NCBI RefSeq assembly: GCF_023525255.1
Contig: NZ_CP073355.1
Span: 310,001-374,000 of the forward strand
Origin: Thermospira aquatica
Lineage (GTDB): Bacteria; Spirochaetota; Brevinematia; Brevinematales; Thermospiraceae
Reading direction: 5' to 3'
Length of the DNA stretch: 64,000 nucleotides
The stretch's first letter is position 1. Each line of letters starts with the position of its first letter. The position numbers and the translations under genes were made by a program. The notes under the pieces are model-generated. The model had not been told where the DNA came from. It made no database searches and was given only the letters and a program-made list of their open reading frames with translations. Below, piece by piece: positions 1 to 8,090 of this stretch.

Positions 1-547
1 GGGGGACAGACGCTACCCCACGTAGAGAAAAAGCAGAAATCACCGAAACCAACCGACGGATTTTTTCTATAGGCTTTTCTTCAGTATACTGACATACAAC
101 CCACCAGTTTTTCCCCCACACATTCTCATAGTAGTGAATGCTCTTTTCAACATGATCGTCATCCTCCTCTAACTCCTCACCCACTAACAAAAAAAGCCCC
201 TCCCTGTATTCTTCAAGAACCCTTGGAGGAACCACTCGTTTCTTGTTTCGACAAACCCACCCCACCAATTCATAGAGATTCTGCAATCCTTTTTCATCTC
301 TGGCAAGAAGCAACGCAGGAAAAGCCCTGGTTGTGCCAAGAGCATGAGTAAGAATTTCTACACCATAGATGGGTTTAAGTTGATAGTTGCGAGCTACTAA
401 CCCGAGAGAAGCAAAATGCCTGGTAGAATAACGTTCACACAAACAGATAGCCTCCCATCCCCACTCACGGTAAAGAGAGGCTATCTGAGAAAGAGTGCCA
501 TACGAAGGCCGGCTTTCAAAAGAAAGAACAAGATGCGTCCAGAGCAT
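1..547 (-). CDS. DnaE-like PHP-domain protein, 3' end outside window
   Basis: The first 182 codons of a leftward gene whose 3' end lies beyond base 1. The start is the ATG at 547-545, two bases after the stop of the upstream lipoprotein gene, so the two are probably cotranscribed. The N-terminus resembles the PHP domain that opens DNA polymerase III alpha and related error-prone polymerases: a first strand HLVLSFES, a segment CERYSTRHFASL where the family has a metal-binding DH motif, and KPIYGVEIL, which matches the family's kpiiGvE strand. The usual PHP metal ligands (HLHxHS and DHG) are not intact, so any phosphoesterase activity is doubtful. Whether a polymerase core follows cannot be seen. 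Family assignment is inference from the pattern. Confidence 0.6.
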   Translation of the reverse strand, partial: MLWTHLVLSFESRPSYGTLSQIASLYREWGWEAICLCERYSTRHFASLGLVARNYQLKPIYGVEILTHALGTTRAFPALLLARDEKGLQNLYELVGWVCRNKKRVVPPRVLEEYREGLFLLVGEELEEDDDHVEKSIHYYENVWGKNWWVVCQYTEEKPIEKIRRLVSVISAFSLRGVASVP

Positions 548-549
548 CC

Positions 550-2019
550 CTACTCAAGAAGTTCTACCAATTGCCGGGAGGAAGCGTTCACAAACGCCTG
601 GAGTACCTGTTCCTTTTTCTCAGCCGAGGCCGTAATCCTGGTATTGGCAGTTTGAAGTACCTCCTGGCTTTCCACATCCACCATCTGGAGAGAAACCTGA
701 TAGGTTCCTACATACCGTCCCACAGACTCATTATAAGAGATTTCTGATGGTACCACACTGACAATCACCACCTGAGCCATGCCTTGACTTTTCAGAACAC
801 CAAACACTGAAGGGTTCAGATCCACAAGACTCGTAGCATCCGGCCTCTGAGAAATTCTTTTGACCTTATAACCCTTTTTCAAAATAGCACTTTCCATTTC
901 TGTTTCAAGAGGCTTGAGCGTTTGCCAGGAGCCATCCTGTTGTACAAGACAAAGCACCGTCGTAATCTTCTCTTGTTTTCGCAAGGAAACACTTTTAAAA
1001 CTCACCTGCACCTGGGATTTTGTCACAGCATCTCGAAGCTGAGTATACAAACCTTTGTAGGCATCACCCAGAGAGAGTAACTCGGGAAAATCTATATCTA
1101 CGACAGCTATAAGTTTATTTTCAGGAATACTACTTTTCAGGTTCTCAATCTCACAAACAAGTTGCCCTTCCTTCCCGGAAAGCGCCGAACGTGTCCACAG
1201 ACCTGTATTGCCACGTAACGTAAAGCTTACCGCAAGCCCTTCTGCAGGAATCTCTGTCTCGCCAAGATAAACCACCTGAAAAACAAGCTTACCCCCTTTG
1301 TCAGTATCCAACGTTTGGGGTATACTTACAGGCTTAATCCGTATCTTCTGAAGAAGAGAAGTAACAGCCTGAGCATAAACACCTATCTCATCCCGTCTCT
1401 CATCGACCTGAGTGGCACTCACTATGGCCTTTTGATACGCCTCGATGGCTTCTCTCACCCGACCAGACCGCGCTGCTTGCTCAGCTTTCCTCAGGTTTTC
1501 ATCCACCATGGCAAGTTTACGAGCCAGCTCGGAGAGAATACGACTACGCTCAGCCTCCATAGTAGAACGTTTGATTTTTGCCTGAACCCAAACACGGGTA
1601 TACTTGAGACCATCTTCCACCACGTCTTCCGTATACTGCTGAACAATTTCCACACCTGTCAATCGAGCTACCGAGCGAGTACGTACAGACTGCCGAAACT
1701 CCGCTTTAAGACTATCACGCGAGTCCTCGCTAATCATGCCATAACTTCGAATCTCTTTATCGACTTCGGCCTGTTCAAAAATAGTGTTGGCGATTTTTGC
1801 CTTGGCATCCGCGAGAGCCTGATCCTTAAGTTTTTCCAGTACGTCGATTCCTTCCGCATACCCCACGGTATAGAAATACTCCTTATCCTGGCTAGAAGAA
1901 GTAATCCACGAAGGTTGCTCACTTTTTCGAGCAGGAGAAGAAGTAGTACGAACACTCTGTTCTCCACACGACAACACCACCACGACTGCCGCAATCCAAA
2001 AGATTTTCCCTACTTTCAT
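550..2019 (-). CDS. LPP20-like lipoprotein
   Basis: A 489-residue exported lipoprotein. The start is the ATG at 2019, six bases after a GGAG ribosome binding site; an in-frame TTG at 2025 is less well placed. Residues 1-18 form a signal peptide ending in a lipobox-like LSC, so the mature protein should be lipidated on Cys and anchored in a membrane. Residues 35-180 (PSWITSSS..., YFYTVGYAEG, a helical DAKAKIANTIFEQ stretch, then YTRVWVQAKIKRS) match the LPP20 fold, in which a Trp-rich start precedes a helix and an antiparallel sheet. A helical repeat (residues 180-240) and an unassigned C-terminal half follow; the latter may be a second, TolB-N/CsgG-like alpha/beta domain. Function is unknown in this family. 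A sigma70-type promoter lies just upstream. Confidence 0.72.
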   Translation of the reverse strand: MKVGKIFWIAAVVVVLSCGEQSVRTTSSPARKSEQPSWITSSSQDKEYFYTVGYAEGIDVLEKLKDQALADAKAKIANTIFEQAEVDKEIRSYGMISEDSRDSLKAEFRQSVRTRSVARLTGVEIVQQYTEDVVEDGLKYTRVWVQAKIKRSTMEAERSRILSELARKLAMVDENLRKAEQAARSGRVREAIEAYQKAIVSATQVDERRDEIGVYAQAVTSLLQKIRIKPVSIPQTLDTDKGGKLVFQVVYLGETEIPAEGLAVSFTLRGNTGLWTRSALSGKEGQLVCEIENLKSSIPENKLIAVVDIDFPELLSLGDAYKGLYTQLRDAVTKSQVQVSFKSVSLRKQEKITTVLCLVQQDGSWQTLKPLETEMESAILKKGYKVKRISQRPDATSLVDLNPSVFGVLKSQGMAQVVIVSVVPSEISYNESVGRYVGTYQVSLQMVDVESQEVLQTANTRITASAEKKEQVLQAFVNASSRQLVELLE

Positions 2020-2049
2020 AGCCAACTCCTACAATATTTTTTCTTTAAT

Positions 2050-2078
2050 ACTATACCACCATTTTTCAGGAAAATCAA
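2050..2078 (-). promoter_or_regulatory. Promoter of the LPP20-like lipoprotein gene
   Basis: On the minus strand, TTGATT (2078-2073) and TATAGT (2055-2050) are separated by 17 bp, about 30 bp upstream of the ATG at 2019. The same two hexamers with the same spacing occur before the OmpL47-like gene. Confidence 0.7.
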
Positions 2079-2111
2079 TAAAAATACAAAAAAAGTCTGT
2101 CAAATAAATTA

Positions 2112-2147
2112 AAATGTCACCTTTTTATTGAAATAGAAATGTCACTT
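2112..2147. repeat. IS terminal direct repeats (TGTCAC motif, two copies)
   Basis: TGTCAC followed by a T-rich run occurs at 2115 and again at 2140, 25 bp apart, immediately beyond the stop of the transposase remnant. Tandem short repeats at the ends are usual for IS1202/ISNCY-type elements, so this is probably the right end of that element. Confidence 0.5.
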
Positions 2148-2149
2148 TT

Positions 2150-2593
2150 TTATGCCGAAACTCTACGACCATAATCATCTATTTCAAAAAAGTTCAATTC
2201 GATATTTTTCTTAAAAATATGTATACTTCCATCAAGCCAGGTTTTTAAGATAACATTGTCCCCGGGTTTTATGGCTATAGGTTGTTTCTTTTCAATCTGG
2301 TATATTCTTTTAGAAAACTTTATTGTATAATCTCTATAGACTTTGCACTCGGCCGTATAACAAACATAGTTCCTTAAGTCCTGATCAGGCATTAATGCAA
2401 TATGAAAATCTTCATCCGACAGAGGTTTTTTACTAAATTTTCGGTTATTCTTTTCCCAGTAATATTCTTTCAAAAAACAATTGGCACTGTTGTTATTTAT
2501 CACATAGTTTGGCATATTTAGCAGACAAAATGACGTAAGCCATCTATCGAAAGGACATAAAAATACACCAAAAACACACAAAAAATAAACCAA
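2150..2593 (-). pseudogene. C-terminal remnant of an ISNCY-type (rve) transposase
   Basis: An open frame of 147 codons whose last ~110 residues resemble the C-terminal end of ISNCY/IS1202-type transposases: SANCFLKEYYWEKNNRKFS, then a dL...C..E.kvyrDyTI block, and a final KPGDNVILKTWLDGSIHIF beta-rich segment ending in an LNFFEI-type strand. The catalytic DDE core that should precede this is absent, and residues 1-36 look unrelated to the family. It is therefore a fragment left by deletion or by insertion of the adjacent prophage, not a working transposase. The neighbouring TGTCAC repeats support the assignment. Confidence 0.6.
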
Positions 2594-2879
2594 CTTTTTA
2601 TTTTGGAGTATTGGGAAATAGCTTGGAACAAACTTGGATTTTATTTACTTATCATTGTTGAAAATAGCCTTTCAAATGGTGAAAACAGAGGAAAAAAGAC
2701 TAACCAACTGCGAAGACAAAATTCAAAATTTAAACACCCATCATAGAGGGTATTCAAAAACGTTTAAGTGATGTTTTTTCAGAGAGATAGAAAACAATCA
2801 AAAAACGAAACCAAAACGCCCTTTAAAACAAAAAAATTATTTGCAAAAAGTGTGCCAAAAAACAGATTAACCAACTCAA
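2594..2879. other. AT-rich gap, probable left end of the Mu-like prophage
   Basis: No gene is visible in these 286 bases. TAACCAACT occurs twice in the same orientation (2701-2709 and 2868-2876) and could be transposase end-binding sites, which in Mu lie between the phage left end and the repressor gene. The terminal TG dinucleotide and a 5-bp target duplication could not be located, because the right end of the phage is lost. Confidence 0.35.
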
Positions 2880-3587
2880 TTAACGGCTTGGATGGATATG
2901 CAGAATTACTCTTCCGATGATAGAGAAGTGTTCGTGCATCTTCTCCTGGTGAATCTCCTCAGGAGAGTAATTGGGATTGTCTGACTTTATCACCAGGGTG
3001 TTTTGAGCCAGGCGGAACTCCAGCCGTTTAACAAACAGCTGACCACCTCTATTCAGGACATAGATACCATTCGTATCGATGACCCCTTCCACAACGACAA
3101 TCCAGTCCCCCTCATGGAGCGTAGGGTACATAGAATCCCCCTTTACCTGCAAGACCTTACACCGTTCAGGAGCATAAGGCAAAAGCAACCGCCTCTCGAT
3201 AGCGAACTCGTCGATAACCGTCACCTCAAAGTTTTCAATCCCATAGCCTGCAGACACCCTCGCATCCAAGACACCTAGATAGACCGTTTCCCCTCCCTTG
3301 TGCGGGATGACTCTATTTTTAGCGTCAAAAATCGTATAACCGCCGTTAGGAGTTGTAAGAGGAGAGAGAAACATATCCCCCTCGCCGGTGAAAAGCCAAT
3401 TAGGGTCAACCGAAAGCTTTTCTGCAATAAGAAATATCATAGCTGCTGGTAAACCTTCACCATTTTCATAATTAACAATAGTTCTGCCTGATACCCCAAT
3501 CATTTGTCCAAGTTTTTCTCTGGAAATATTTTTTTTTGTTCTTACTGCTTTTATTCTTTCACCTATTTCAATTGCTTTTAGATACAT
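2880..3587 (-). CDS. Phage repressor, XRE HTH plus S24 (LexA-like) peptidase
   Basis: A 235-residue repressor transcribed away from the transposition genes, the position of the c gene in Mu. Residues 8-65 are an XRE helix-turn-helix (ISREKLGQMIGVSGRTIVNYENG). Residues 105-235 are an S24 peptidase: an Ala-Gly cleavage site in DARVSAGYG, the catalytic Ser in KGDSMYPTLHEGDW and the catalytic Lys in GGQLFVKRLEF. Self-cleavage on RecA activation would relieve repression, so this phage is probably induced by the SOS response, whereas the repressor of Mu itself has no peptidase domain. It should bind the A/T palindromes just upstream, controlling both itself and the rightward early operon. Confidence 0.9.
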   Translation of the reverse strand: MYLKAIEIGERIKAVRTKKNISREKLGQMIGVSGRTIVNYENGEGLPAAMIFLIAEKLSVDPNWLFTGEGDMFLSPLTTPNGGYTIFDAKNRVIPHKGGETVYLGVLDARVSAGYGIENFEVTVIDEFAIERRLLLPYAPERCKVLQVKGDSMYPTLHEGDWIVVVEGVIDTNGIYVLNRGGQLFVKRLEFRLAQNTLVIKSDNPNYSPEEIHQEKMHEHFSIIGRVILHIHPSR

Positions 3588-3597
3588 ACAAGCCTCC

Positions 3598-3653
3598 GAA
3601 AATTTTTTTGAAAAATTTTTCCCTTATACTAAAGTCGTTGGGAAAAATTTTTC
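3598..3653. promoter_or_regulatory. Candidate repressor operators
   Basis: The 12-bp perfect palindrome GAAAAATTTTTC occurs at 3610-3621 and at 3642-3653, with a degenerate copy (GAAAATTTTTT) starting at 3598. They sit between the repressor and the early genes. The centres of the two good copies are 32 bp apart, about three helical turns. Confidence 0.6.
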
Positions 3654-3666
3654 ATAGTAGTATATC
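3638..3666 (+). promoter_or_regulatory. Candidate early promoter of the prophage
   Basis: TTGGGA (3638-3643) and TATATC (3661-3666) are separated by 17 bp, and the operator palindrome at 3642-3653 lies between them, which is the arrangement expected for direct repression of the transposase operon. Confidence 0.45.
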
Positions 3667-3905
3667 GGCAAACCCCAAAACCCCTTAAGGGGCAGTGGTT
3701 GAACTAAGTAGTACACTTCGTTTGGTAGTATAAATAAAACCCCTTAAGTTGGGGGTAGACCCCGCCGGGTAAAAAAAGCCTGGGTAGCAAACTACTCCAT
3801 CGGGGTCAAACAAGCAGATGCCGGGGTCGCCTTGGGAGGGGGCTCCGGCTGTATTTATTGTAAAAGAAAAATTTGTTTTCCTCAAATTTTGAGGGAGGAG
3901 GACAA
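3667..3905 (+). other. Untranslated early leader with repeated C4/G4 runs
   Basis: About 240 bases without a convincing gene. It holds several runs of four C or G (near 3673, 3680, 3690, 3739, 3758, 3797 and 3822), a CCCCTTAAGGGG palindrome near 3681-3692, and G4 tracts spaced by T4 on the minus strand. Several mutually exclusive hairpins are possible. It should form the 5' leader of the early transcript. Confidence 0.4.
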
Positions 3906-4043
3906 ATGAAAGTTTTTACTCTCCTGAGAGAAGCGATTGAAGGGCTGTTTATTCTGGTTGAAAAGATGGAATTATGGTTCATGAGGAGGAAAAAACCAAG
4001 CGCCAAGGTTATCAAGGAGATAAGGAGATATTACAGCCGTTAG
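3906..4043 (+). CDS. Small early phage protein, 45 residues
   Basis: ATG follows a very strong ribosome binding site (GGGAGGAGG). The product is a short amphipathic, basic peptide: MKVFTLLREAIEGLFILVEK, then a Met/Arg/Lys-rich end (RRKKPSAKVIKEIRRYYSR). It occupies the position where Mu has ner, but it is too short for, and lacks, a recognisable helix-turn-helix. The function is unknown; the coding call rests on the ribosome binding site, position and charge pattern. Confidence 0.6.
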   Translation: MKVFTLLREAIEGLFILVEKMELWFMRRKKPSAKVIKEIRRYYSR

Positions 4044-4074
4044 GCCTATCCTCCTTGTCCATTTCCATGGCATT

Positions 4075-4097
4075 CCCGCCGGCTGAAAACCGGCGGG
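4075..4097 (+). other. GC-rich hairpin before the transposase gene
   Basis: An 8-bp perfect stem (CCCGCCGG/CCGGCGGG) with a 7-base loop, not followed by a T-run. It could be a processing or attenuation element between the small ORF and the transposase gene. Confidence 0.45.
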
Positions 4098-4143
4098 GAA
4101 AATAAAGCAGTGGAAAAACCTCGAAAGGAGGAGTTATTGAGTT

Positions 4144-5979
4144 ATGGACACAGTAACACTGAGAGATCTCTCGCTCGTCTGGGGGATAACTACAGAAGGT
4201 GTCAGAAAGAGGCTCAAAAAGTTTGACATAAAGATTTTTGATATAAATGGTCGTGGTCGAGGGGGCATAGTCAAGGTTGTTCAATTTACCGACCTTGATC
4301 ATCAGACCCAGAGAGAGATTCTAACATTTAAACAGCAGGACAACCCCGTTTTTATTTCTAACTTAACCGACTTCCAGAGACGGGAGGCAACGAAAAGATA
4401 CAAACTACTATCATACATACAGGAGCAAGGTATAGGACATACGCAGATTGATCGAATCGAGTATATTCTCAGAAATATTGAGCAAATAGACATTAAACTG
4501 GCGCAGGAGTTCAAGCGCCTGCCATCTGTTCGAACGGTTGAGAGGTGGTTTGAACTGTATCGGCGAGGAGGCTATGAAGCCCTGGCACCCCGCTGGGGCA
4601 AGAGACTCGGCCAGACAAAACTCAGCGAAGAAGAAAAGAAGCTTTTTACCAATGAATATTTACAGCCCAACGGGCCGACAATTCGAACGCTGTGGATGAG
4701 ATATTTCCTCTACTGCAAGAAAAACAACATCGCCACCGCTAATGTGAGAGACAACTGGACGACTCTCACATTCAGCGATGGCCGTACCTTGTCGTATTTT
4801 GCAGTGTATAGATATCTCCACCGTATACCATATCCTGCACTCGTGGCAGAACGAGAGGGTATAAATGCCTTTGAACGCAAATGTGTACCCACAGCACGTC
4901 GAGACTACGAAAGCATCAGTGCCAACGAGGTGTGGGAGTCAGATGGACATACAGCAAATACATTTGTGATCAATGATGTCTTTGAAGAGAGACGAGGCGA
5001 GATAGTACGTCCACACATCGTATTCTGGAAAGATGTCAAGGCAAGAAAACTTATGGGTTTTGCTGTTGACGTAACAGAAAACACCACGATGATTTGGGAC
5101 GCACTTGCCATATCGATAAAAAATAACGACGGCTATCTCCCTGAACACATACTGATAGACAACGGCAAAGCCTACAAAAACAAACAAAGTCTTGGCATTA
5201 ACGAAGCCTTTGAGGGCTTGTATGCGAGATTGGGTGTAGATAAGCATTTTGCAATTCCTTACAATCCCAACGCCAAGCCCATAGAGTCGTTCTGGCGAAC
5301 ATTTGACAACTACTTTTCTCGCACATTACCCGGCTACACAGGCAAAGACAACAAGAATGTACCGGACATCACACGAGAACAGAGAAAAGAAGGCAAACTC
5401 CTCAAGTTATCTGAGTATATCGAGATGCTTGAAAAGTTCGTTATCATGTTCAATGATATGCCGCACACAGGACATGGCATGTCAGGCAAGAGTCCGAACG
5501 AAATCTTTGCAGAAGACATGGTTGCTTCAAGACGGCTCACAGAGGAAGATATTGCTGTTATTTTCCTCAAGAGGAAAGAAGCAAAAGTCTTCAGAGACGG
5601 GATCCGCTTCATGGGGTATTACTACACCGACAACGAGGGCAAATGGGCAGAATATCAGGGCAAAAAGGTCATCATTGCCTACAATCCGACGGATTTCAGA
5701 TCTCTCTATGTTCTCGACAAAAGAGGACGAGCACTCTTCAAAGCCACCCGAGTTGAGATGGCAAACTTTATGTTTGACGAAGTGAACTCAGAGGAAGAAT
5801 ACAGAAGACTCAACCGAGAGAAGAAAAAAGTGCGAGAATACCGCAAGAAGATAGCAGAGATTACAGGCAGACGTCTCGGCAAAACCATTGACACCATAGC
5901 CGTCAAAGACCAGGACAGCATCAAAAGCATAGAAAATACATCTGTAAAATTGCCATGGGATAAGACAAATATCCATTAA
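4144..5979 (+). CDS. MuA-like DDE transposase
   Basis: A 611-residue protein that should bind the phage ends and catalyse integration and replicative transposition. Residues 1-60 form a winged-helix/HTH of the MuA N-terminal type (TLRDLSLVWGITTEGVRKRL). A helical linker carries a second HTH-like segment (LPSVRTVERWFELYRRGG). The rve catalytic core spans about residues 255-440 with Asp in NEVWESDGHTAN, Asp in EHILIDNGKAY and Glu in NAKPIESFWRTF, a complete DDE triad. A beta-barrel and basic C-terminal helix (YRRLNREKKKVREYRKKI) follow; in Mu this end contacts MuB. Length is close to MuA (663). It is preceded by AAAGGAGG, and MuB begins 12 bases downstream. Confidence 0.93.
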   Translation: MDTVTLRDLSLVWGITTEGVRKRLKKFDIKIFDINGRGRGGIVKVVQFTDLDHQTQREILTFKQQDNPVFISNLTDFQRREATKRYKLLSYIQEQGIGHTQIDRIEYILRNIEQIDIKLAQEFKRLPSVRTVERWFELYRRGGYEALAPRWGKRLGQTKLSEEEKKLFTNEYLQPNGPTIRTLWMRYFLYCKKNNIATANVRDNWTTLTFSDGRTLSYFAVYRYLHRIPYPALVAEREGINAFERKCVPTARRDYESISANEVWESDGHTANTFVINDVFEERRGEIVRPHIVFWKDVKARKLMGFAVDVTENTTMIWDALAISIKNNDGYLPEHILIDNGKAYKNKQSLGINEAFEGLYARLGVDKHFAIPYNPNAKPIESFWRTFDNYFSRTLPGYTGKDNKNVPDITREQRKEGKLLKLSEYIEMLEKFVIMFNDMPHTGHGMSGKSPNEIFAEDMVASRRLTEEDIAVIFLKRKEAKVFRDGIRFMGYYYTDNEGKWAEYQGKKVIIAYNPTDFRSLYVLDKRGRALFKATRVEMANFMFDEVNSEEEYRRLNREKKKVREYRKKIAEITGRRLGKTIDTIAVKDQDSIKSIENTSVKLPWDKTNIH

Positions 5980-5991
5980 AGGAGGATAGAT

Positions 5992-6921
5992 ATGACGGTA
6001 TTTGAAGAAAACGAACTCACCAAGTTTCGGCAAGAAGTTCAGAATTTCTTAGCCGAAGCAAAACGACGAGATCCGACGATGTCTCAGGCGAGACTCGCAC
6101 GGATGAGTGATGTATCTCCTGCGACCCTGTCGGCGGTACTTACTGGCAAATATGCCGGCAACATAGCTGATGTAACAAAAAAAATTTTGTCGGTAATTGA
6201 GAGGGAGAAGGATAAACAATCCAATGAAATTAAAAAAGTTCATTTTGTTGAGACATCGATATTTCATCAGATGTGCACGGCGATGAATATTGCGCAGCTC
6301 GATAGTCAGATCATTGTGTTTACTGGGGATGCAGGGATAGGCAAGACTGAAAGCATCAGAGTTTATCTGGAAGAAAATCCCAGTTCAATACTTATTGAAG
6401 CCGATCCCTGCTATGGAGTAATGTCTGTTTTAGAAGAGATAGCGGATGCGCTTGGATTTGAAGCCAAAGGGAGAAAAGACAAAATCGAGAGGGAGATTAT
6501 TCGTCGTCTCAAGGGTTCTAATAGGCTCATAATAGTAGATGAGTCGGAATATCTGCCATCAAAAGCGCTCGACATCCTACGCCGCATCCATGACAAGGCG
6601 GGTATTCCTTTGGTGCTTGTTGGTATGCCTCGTCTGGTGAAAAACATCATCGGGACAGGTGACAAATACCGACAGATCTCATCGAGGATGTACCATATTC
6701 GTCTTCCTGGTATTAATGTAGAGGATGTGAGGCTTATAAGTGAGACAGTAATAGATGACGTTTCAGAAGAGATGGTAAAACTTCTGTTCACGCTGTGCAA
6801 AGCAAATGCGCGGCTCCTTTCAAAAATCCTCCACATGGCACAACGAATCGCAATCTACAACCAGATGGCGATTAATACAGCTATACTTAAGAAAGCATCC
6901 GAACAACTCATGGAGGCATAA
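5992..6921 (+). CDS. MuB-like target-selection ATPase
   Basis: A 309-residue AAA+ ATPase, the partner of the transposase in target capture and target immunity. Residues 25-60 are a helix-turn-helix (MSQARLARMSDVSPATLSAVL), as in the N-terminal domain of MuB. The ATPase has a Walker A motif GDAGIGKTES near residue 108, a Walker B motif LIIVDESE near 178, and a sensor-like VLVGMP strand. Its length matches MuB (312). A good GGAGG site precedes the ATG; the next small gene begins 5 bases after its stop. Confidence 0.92.
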   Translation: MTVFEENELTKFRQEVQNFLAEAKRRDPTMSQARLARMSDVSPATLSAVLTGKYAGNIADVTKKILSVIEREKDKQSNEIKKVHFVETSIFHQMCTAMNIAQLDSQIIVFTGDAGIGKTESIRVYLEENPSSILIEADPCYGVMSVLEEIADALGFEAKGRKDKIEREIIRRLKGSNRLIIVDESEYLPSKALDILRRIHDKAGIPLVLVGMPRLVKNIIGTGDKYRQISSRMYHIRLPGINVEDVRLISETVIDDVSEEMVKLLFTLCKANARLLSKILHMAQRIAIYNQMAINTAILKKASEQLMEA

Positions 6922-6925
6922 GAGC

Positions 6926-7114
6926 ATGAACAAAGACATAAAAGTTCTTAATCAAGATTTTGAGAACTTTTCTCAAGTACTGGAGGAGATTTTGTATGGG
7001 CAGAAGAGAGCAGAGAAAGAGTCTCTGGGCCAGATTTTTCAGGCGAAAAACTATGCCAAAAAACTTGCAGATGAGCTCGATGAATTGTATAGCAAAGAAC
7101 TAGAAGAAAAATAG
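6926..7114 (+). CDS. Small acidic coiled-coil early phage protein
   Basis: A 62-residue protein starting at the ATG five bases after MuB. The sequence is charged and helical throughout (DFENFSQVLEEILYG, then KKLADELDELYSKELEEK) with no cysteine or known motif. Short genes of unknown role are normal between B and gam in Mu-like phages. The ribosome binding site is weak (a GGAGG lies 10 bases upstream inside the MuB stop region), which suggests translational coupling. Confidence 0.6.
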   Translation: MNKDIKVLNQDFENFSQVLEEILYGQKRAEKESLGQIFQAKNYAKKLADELDELYSKELEEK

Positions 7115-7122
7115 GAGGAAAT

Positions 7123-7650
7123 ATGGCAAGAGAAAAGATCAGAAGAGAAATCATCCCTCTTCAGACGATAGAAGATGTTGACAATCTTTTGCTGAAGATA
7201 GCGAGGAGACAGATAGAGATTGAAAGAATCAATGCCGATGCCGAGGAAAAGATTTTAGCAATCAAAGAAGAAGCTAAGGCTAGAAGCGAAAAGATTCTCG
7301 AAGAGATAACCCAGATGGCAGATAGTATCTTTGCCTACTCTGAACTGAACAAGATTAAGATTTTCACAGATGACAAAAAGACAATCGAGCTCCAGTGGGG
7401 AATGTTCGGGTATAGAAAGTCGACCAAAATTAGTACAAGCAAGGTTACTCTACAACTTTTGAAAGAGCTAGGATTTACAGAAGCTATTAGGATTAAGGAA
7501 ACGGTCAACAAAGAAGAAATGCGAAACTGGGACGATGCGAAACTTGCCGCTGTTAAGGCCAAAAAAGTGATAGAAGACACTTTCTGGTATGAGGTCAATA
7601 AGGAAAAAGTACTCGAAATCGAAATGAAAAAAAGGGTCGTCAATACTTAG
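7123..7650 (+). CDS. Gam-like host-nuclease inhibitor protein
   Basis: A 175-residue protein of the Mu Gam family, which binds double-strand DNA ends as a Ku-like dimer and blocks host exonucleases. Visible features are a long N-terminal coiled coil (residues 15-75, ARRQIEIERINADAEEKILAI) followed by the small beta/alpha end-binding region containing KTIELQWGMFGYRKS and a short helix before IRIKETVNKE. The length is typical for Gam (about 174). It starts 12 bases after AGGAGG and lies in the expected place between B and gemA. Confidence 0.85.
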   Translation: MAREKIRREIIPLQTIEDVDNLLLKIARRQIEIERINADAEEKILAIKEEAKARSEKILEEITQMADSIFAYSELNKIKIFTDDKKTIELQWGMFGYRKSTKISTSKVTLQLLKELGFTEAIRIKETVNKEEMRNWDDAKLAAVKAKKVIEDTFWYEVNKEKVLEIEMKKRVVNT

Positions 7651-7686
7651 GTTGGTTGGAGGGCGGAGGGGGGGGGAAAAGCCGAA

Positions 7687-7707
7687 ACCCCTGCGTCTTG
7701 CAGGGGT
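7687..7707 (+). other. Hairpin before gemA-like gene
   Basis: An ACCCCTGC/GCAGGGGT stem with a short loop in the 95-base gap between the Gam and GemA genes, preceded by a run of nine G. No T-run follows, so it is more likely an mRNA-stability or translation element than a terminator. Confidence 0.4.
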
Positions 7708-7745
7708 CTGTGGGAGATAGCCTACCCACACTGAAGAGGCAGGCC

Positions 7746-8090
7746 ATGTTAGATAGAAAAGCTTATGCCAGGATCCATATTTTGCTTAAGGAGTGCAAGA
7801 TCTCTGAAGAAGAGTACAGAACAATACTCAGAGACAATTTCGAAGTGGAGAGTTCGCGACAGCTCAACTTCAACCAATACGATAGGCTCATCTCTCTACT
7901 CCTTCAAAAAAGGTTTTCAATGCTCCAAAAAGAGTATTTAAACGATATGTTAAAGCGAATGGAAATACGGTTTCCTGAGGCTTATATCTCAAAAATCCTG
8001 CATAAGGAAATCCGTCGGATAGATGACATGACCCGAGAGGAGATTGGCAAGGTTCTGAGAATCCTGAGTAAAAGGATGGGGAGAAAATAG
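7746..8090 (+). CDS. GemA/gp16-like regulatory protein (DUF1018)
   Basis: A 114-residue protein beginning at the ATG of MLDRKAYARIHILLKE; an in-frame upstream start would add a low-complexity Gly-rich head translated from the G-run and is rejected. The motif of an N-terminal helix, then KISEEEYRTILRDNFEVESSRQLNFNQYDRLISLL, is characteristic of the Mu gp16/GemA family, which influences host gene expression during lytic growth. The C-terminal half is helical and charged. Its stop overlaps the GTG start of the next gene by one base (TAGTG), implying coupled translation. Confidence 0.82.
   Translation: MLDRKAYARIHILLKECKISEEEYRTILRDNFEVESSRQLNFNQYDRLISLLLQKRFSMLQKEYLNDMLKRMEIRFPEAYISKILHKEIRRIDDMTREEIGKVLRILSKRMGRK

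Noticed and set aside
1315-2112. 265-codon plus-strand frame opposite the LPP20-like gene
   Set aside because: Lies fully opposite a gene with signal peptide, promoter and ribosome binding site; the translation is low in Asp and Glu and has no motif.
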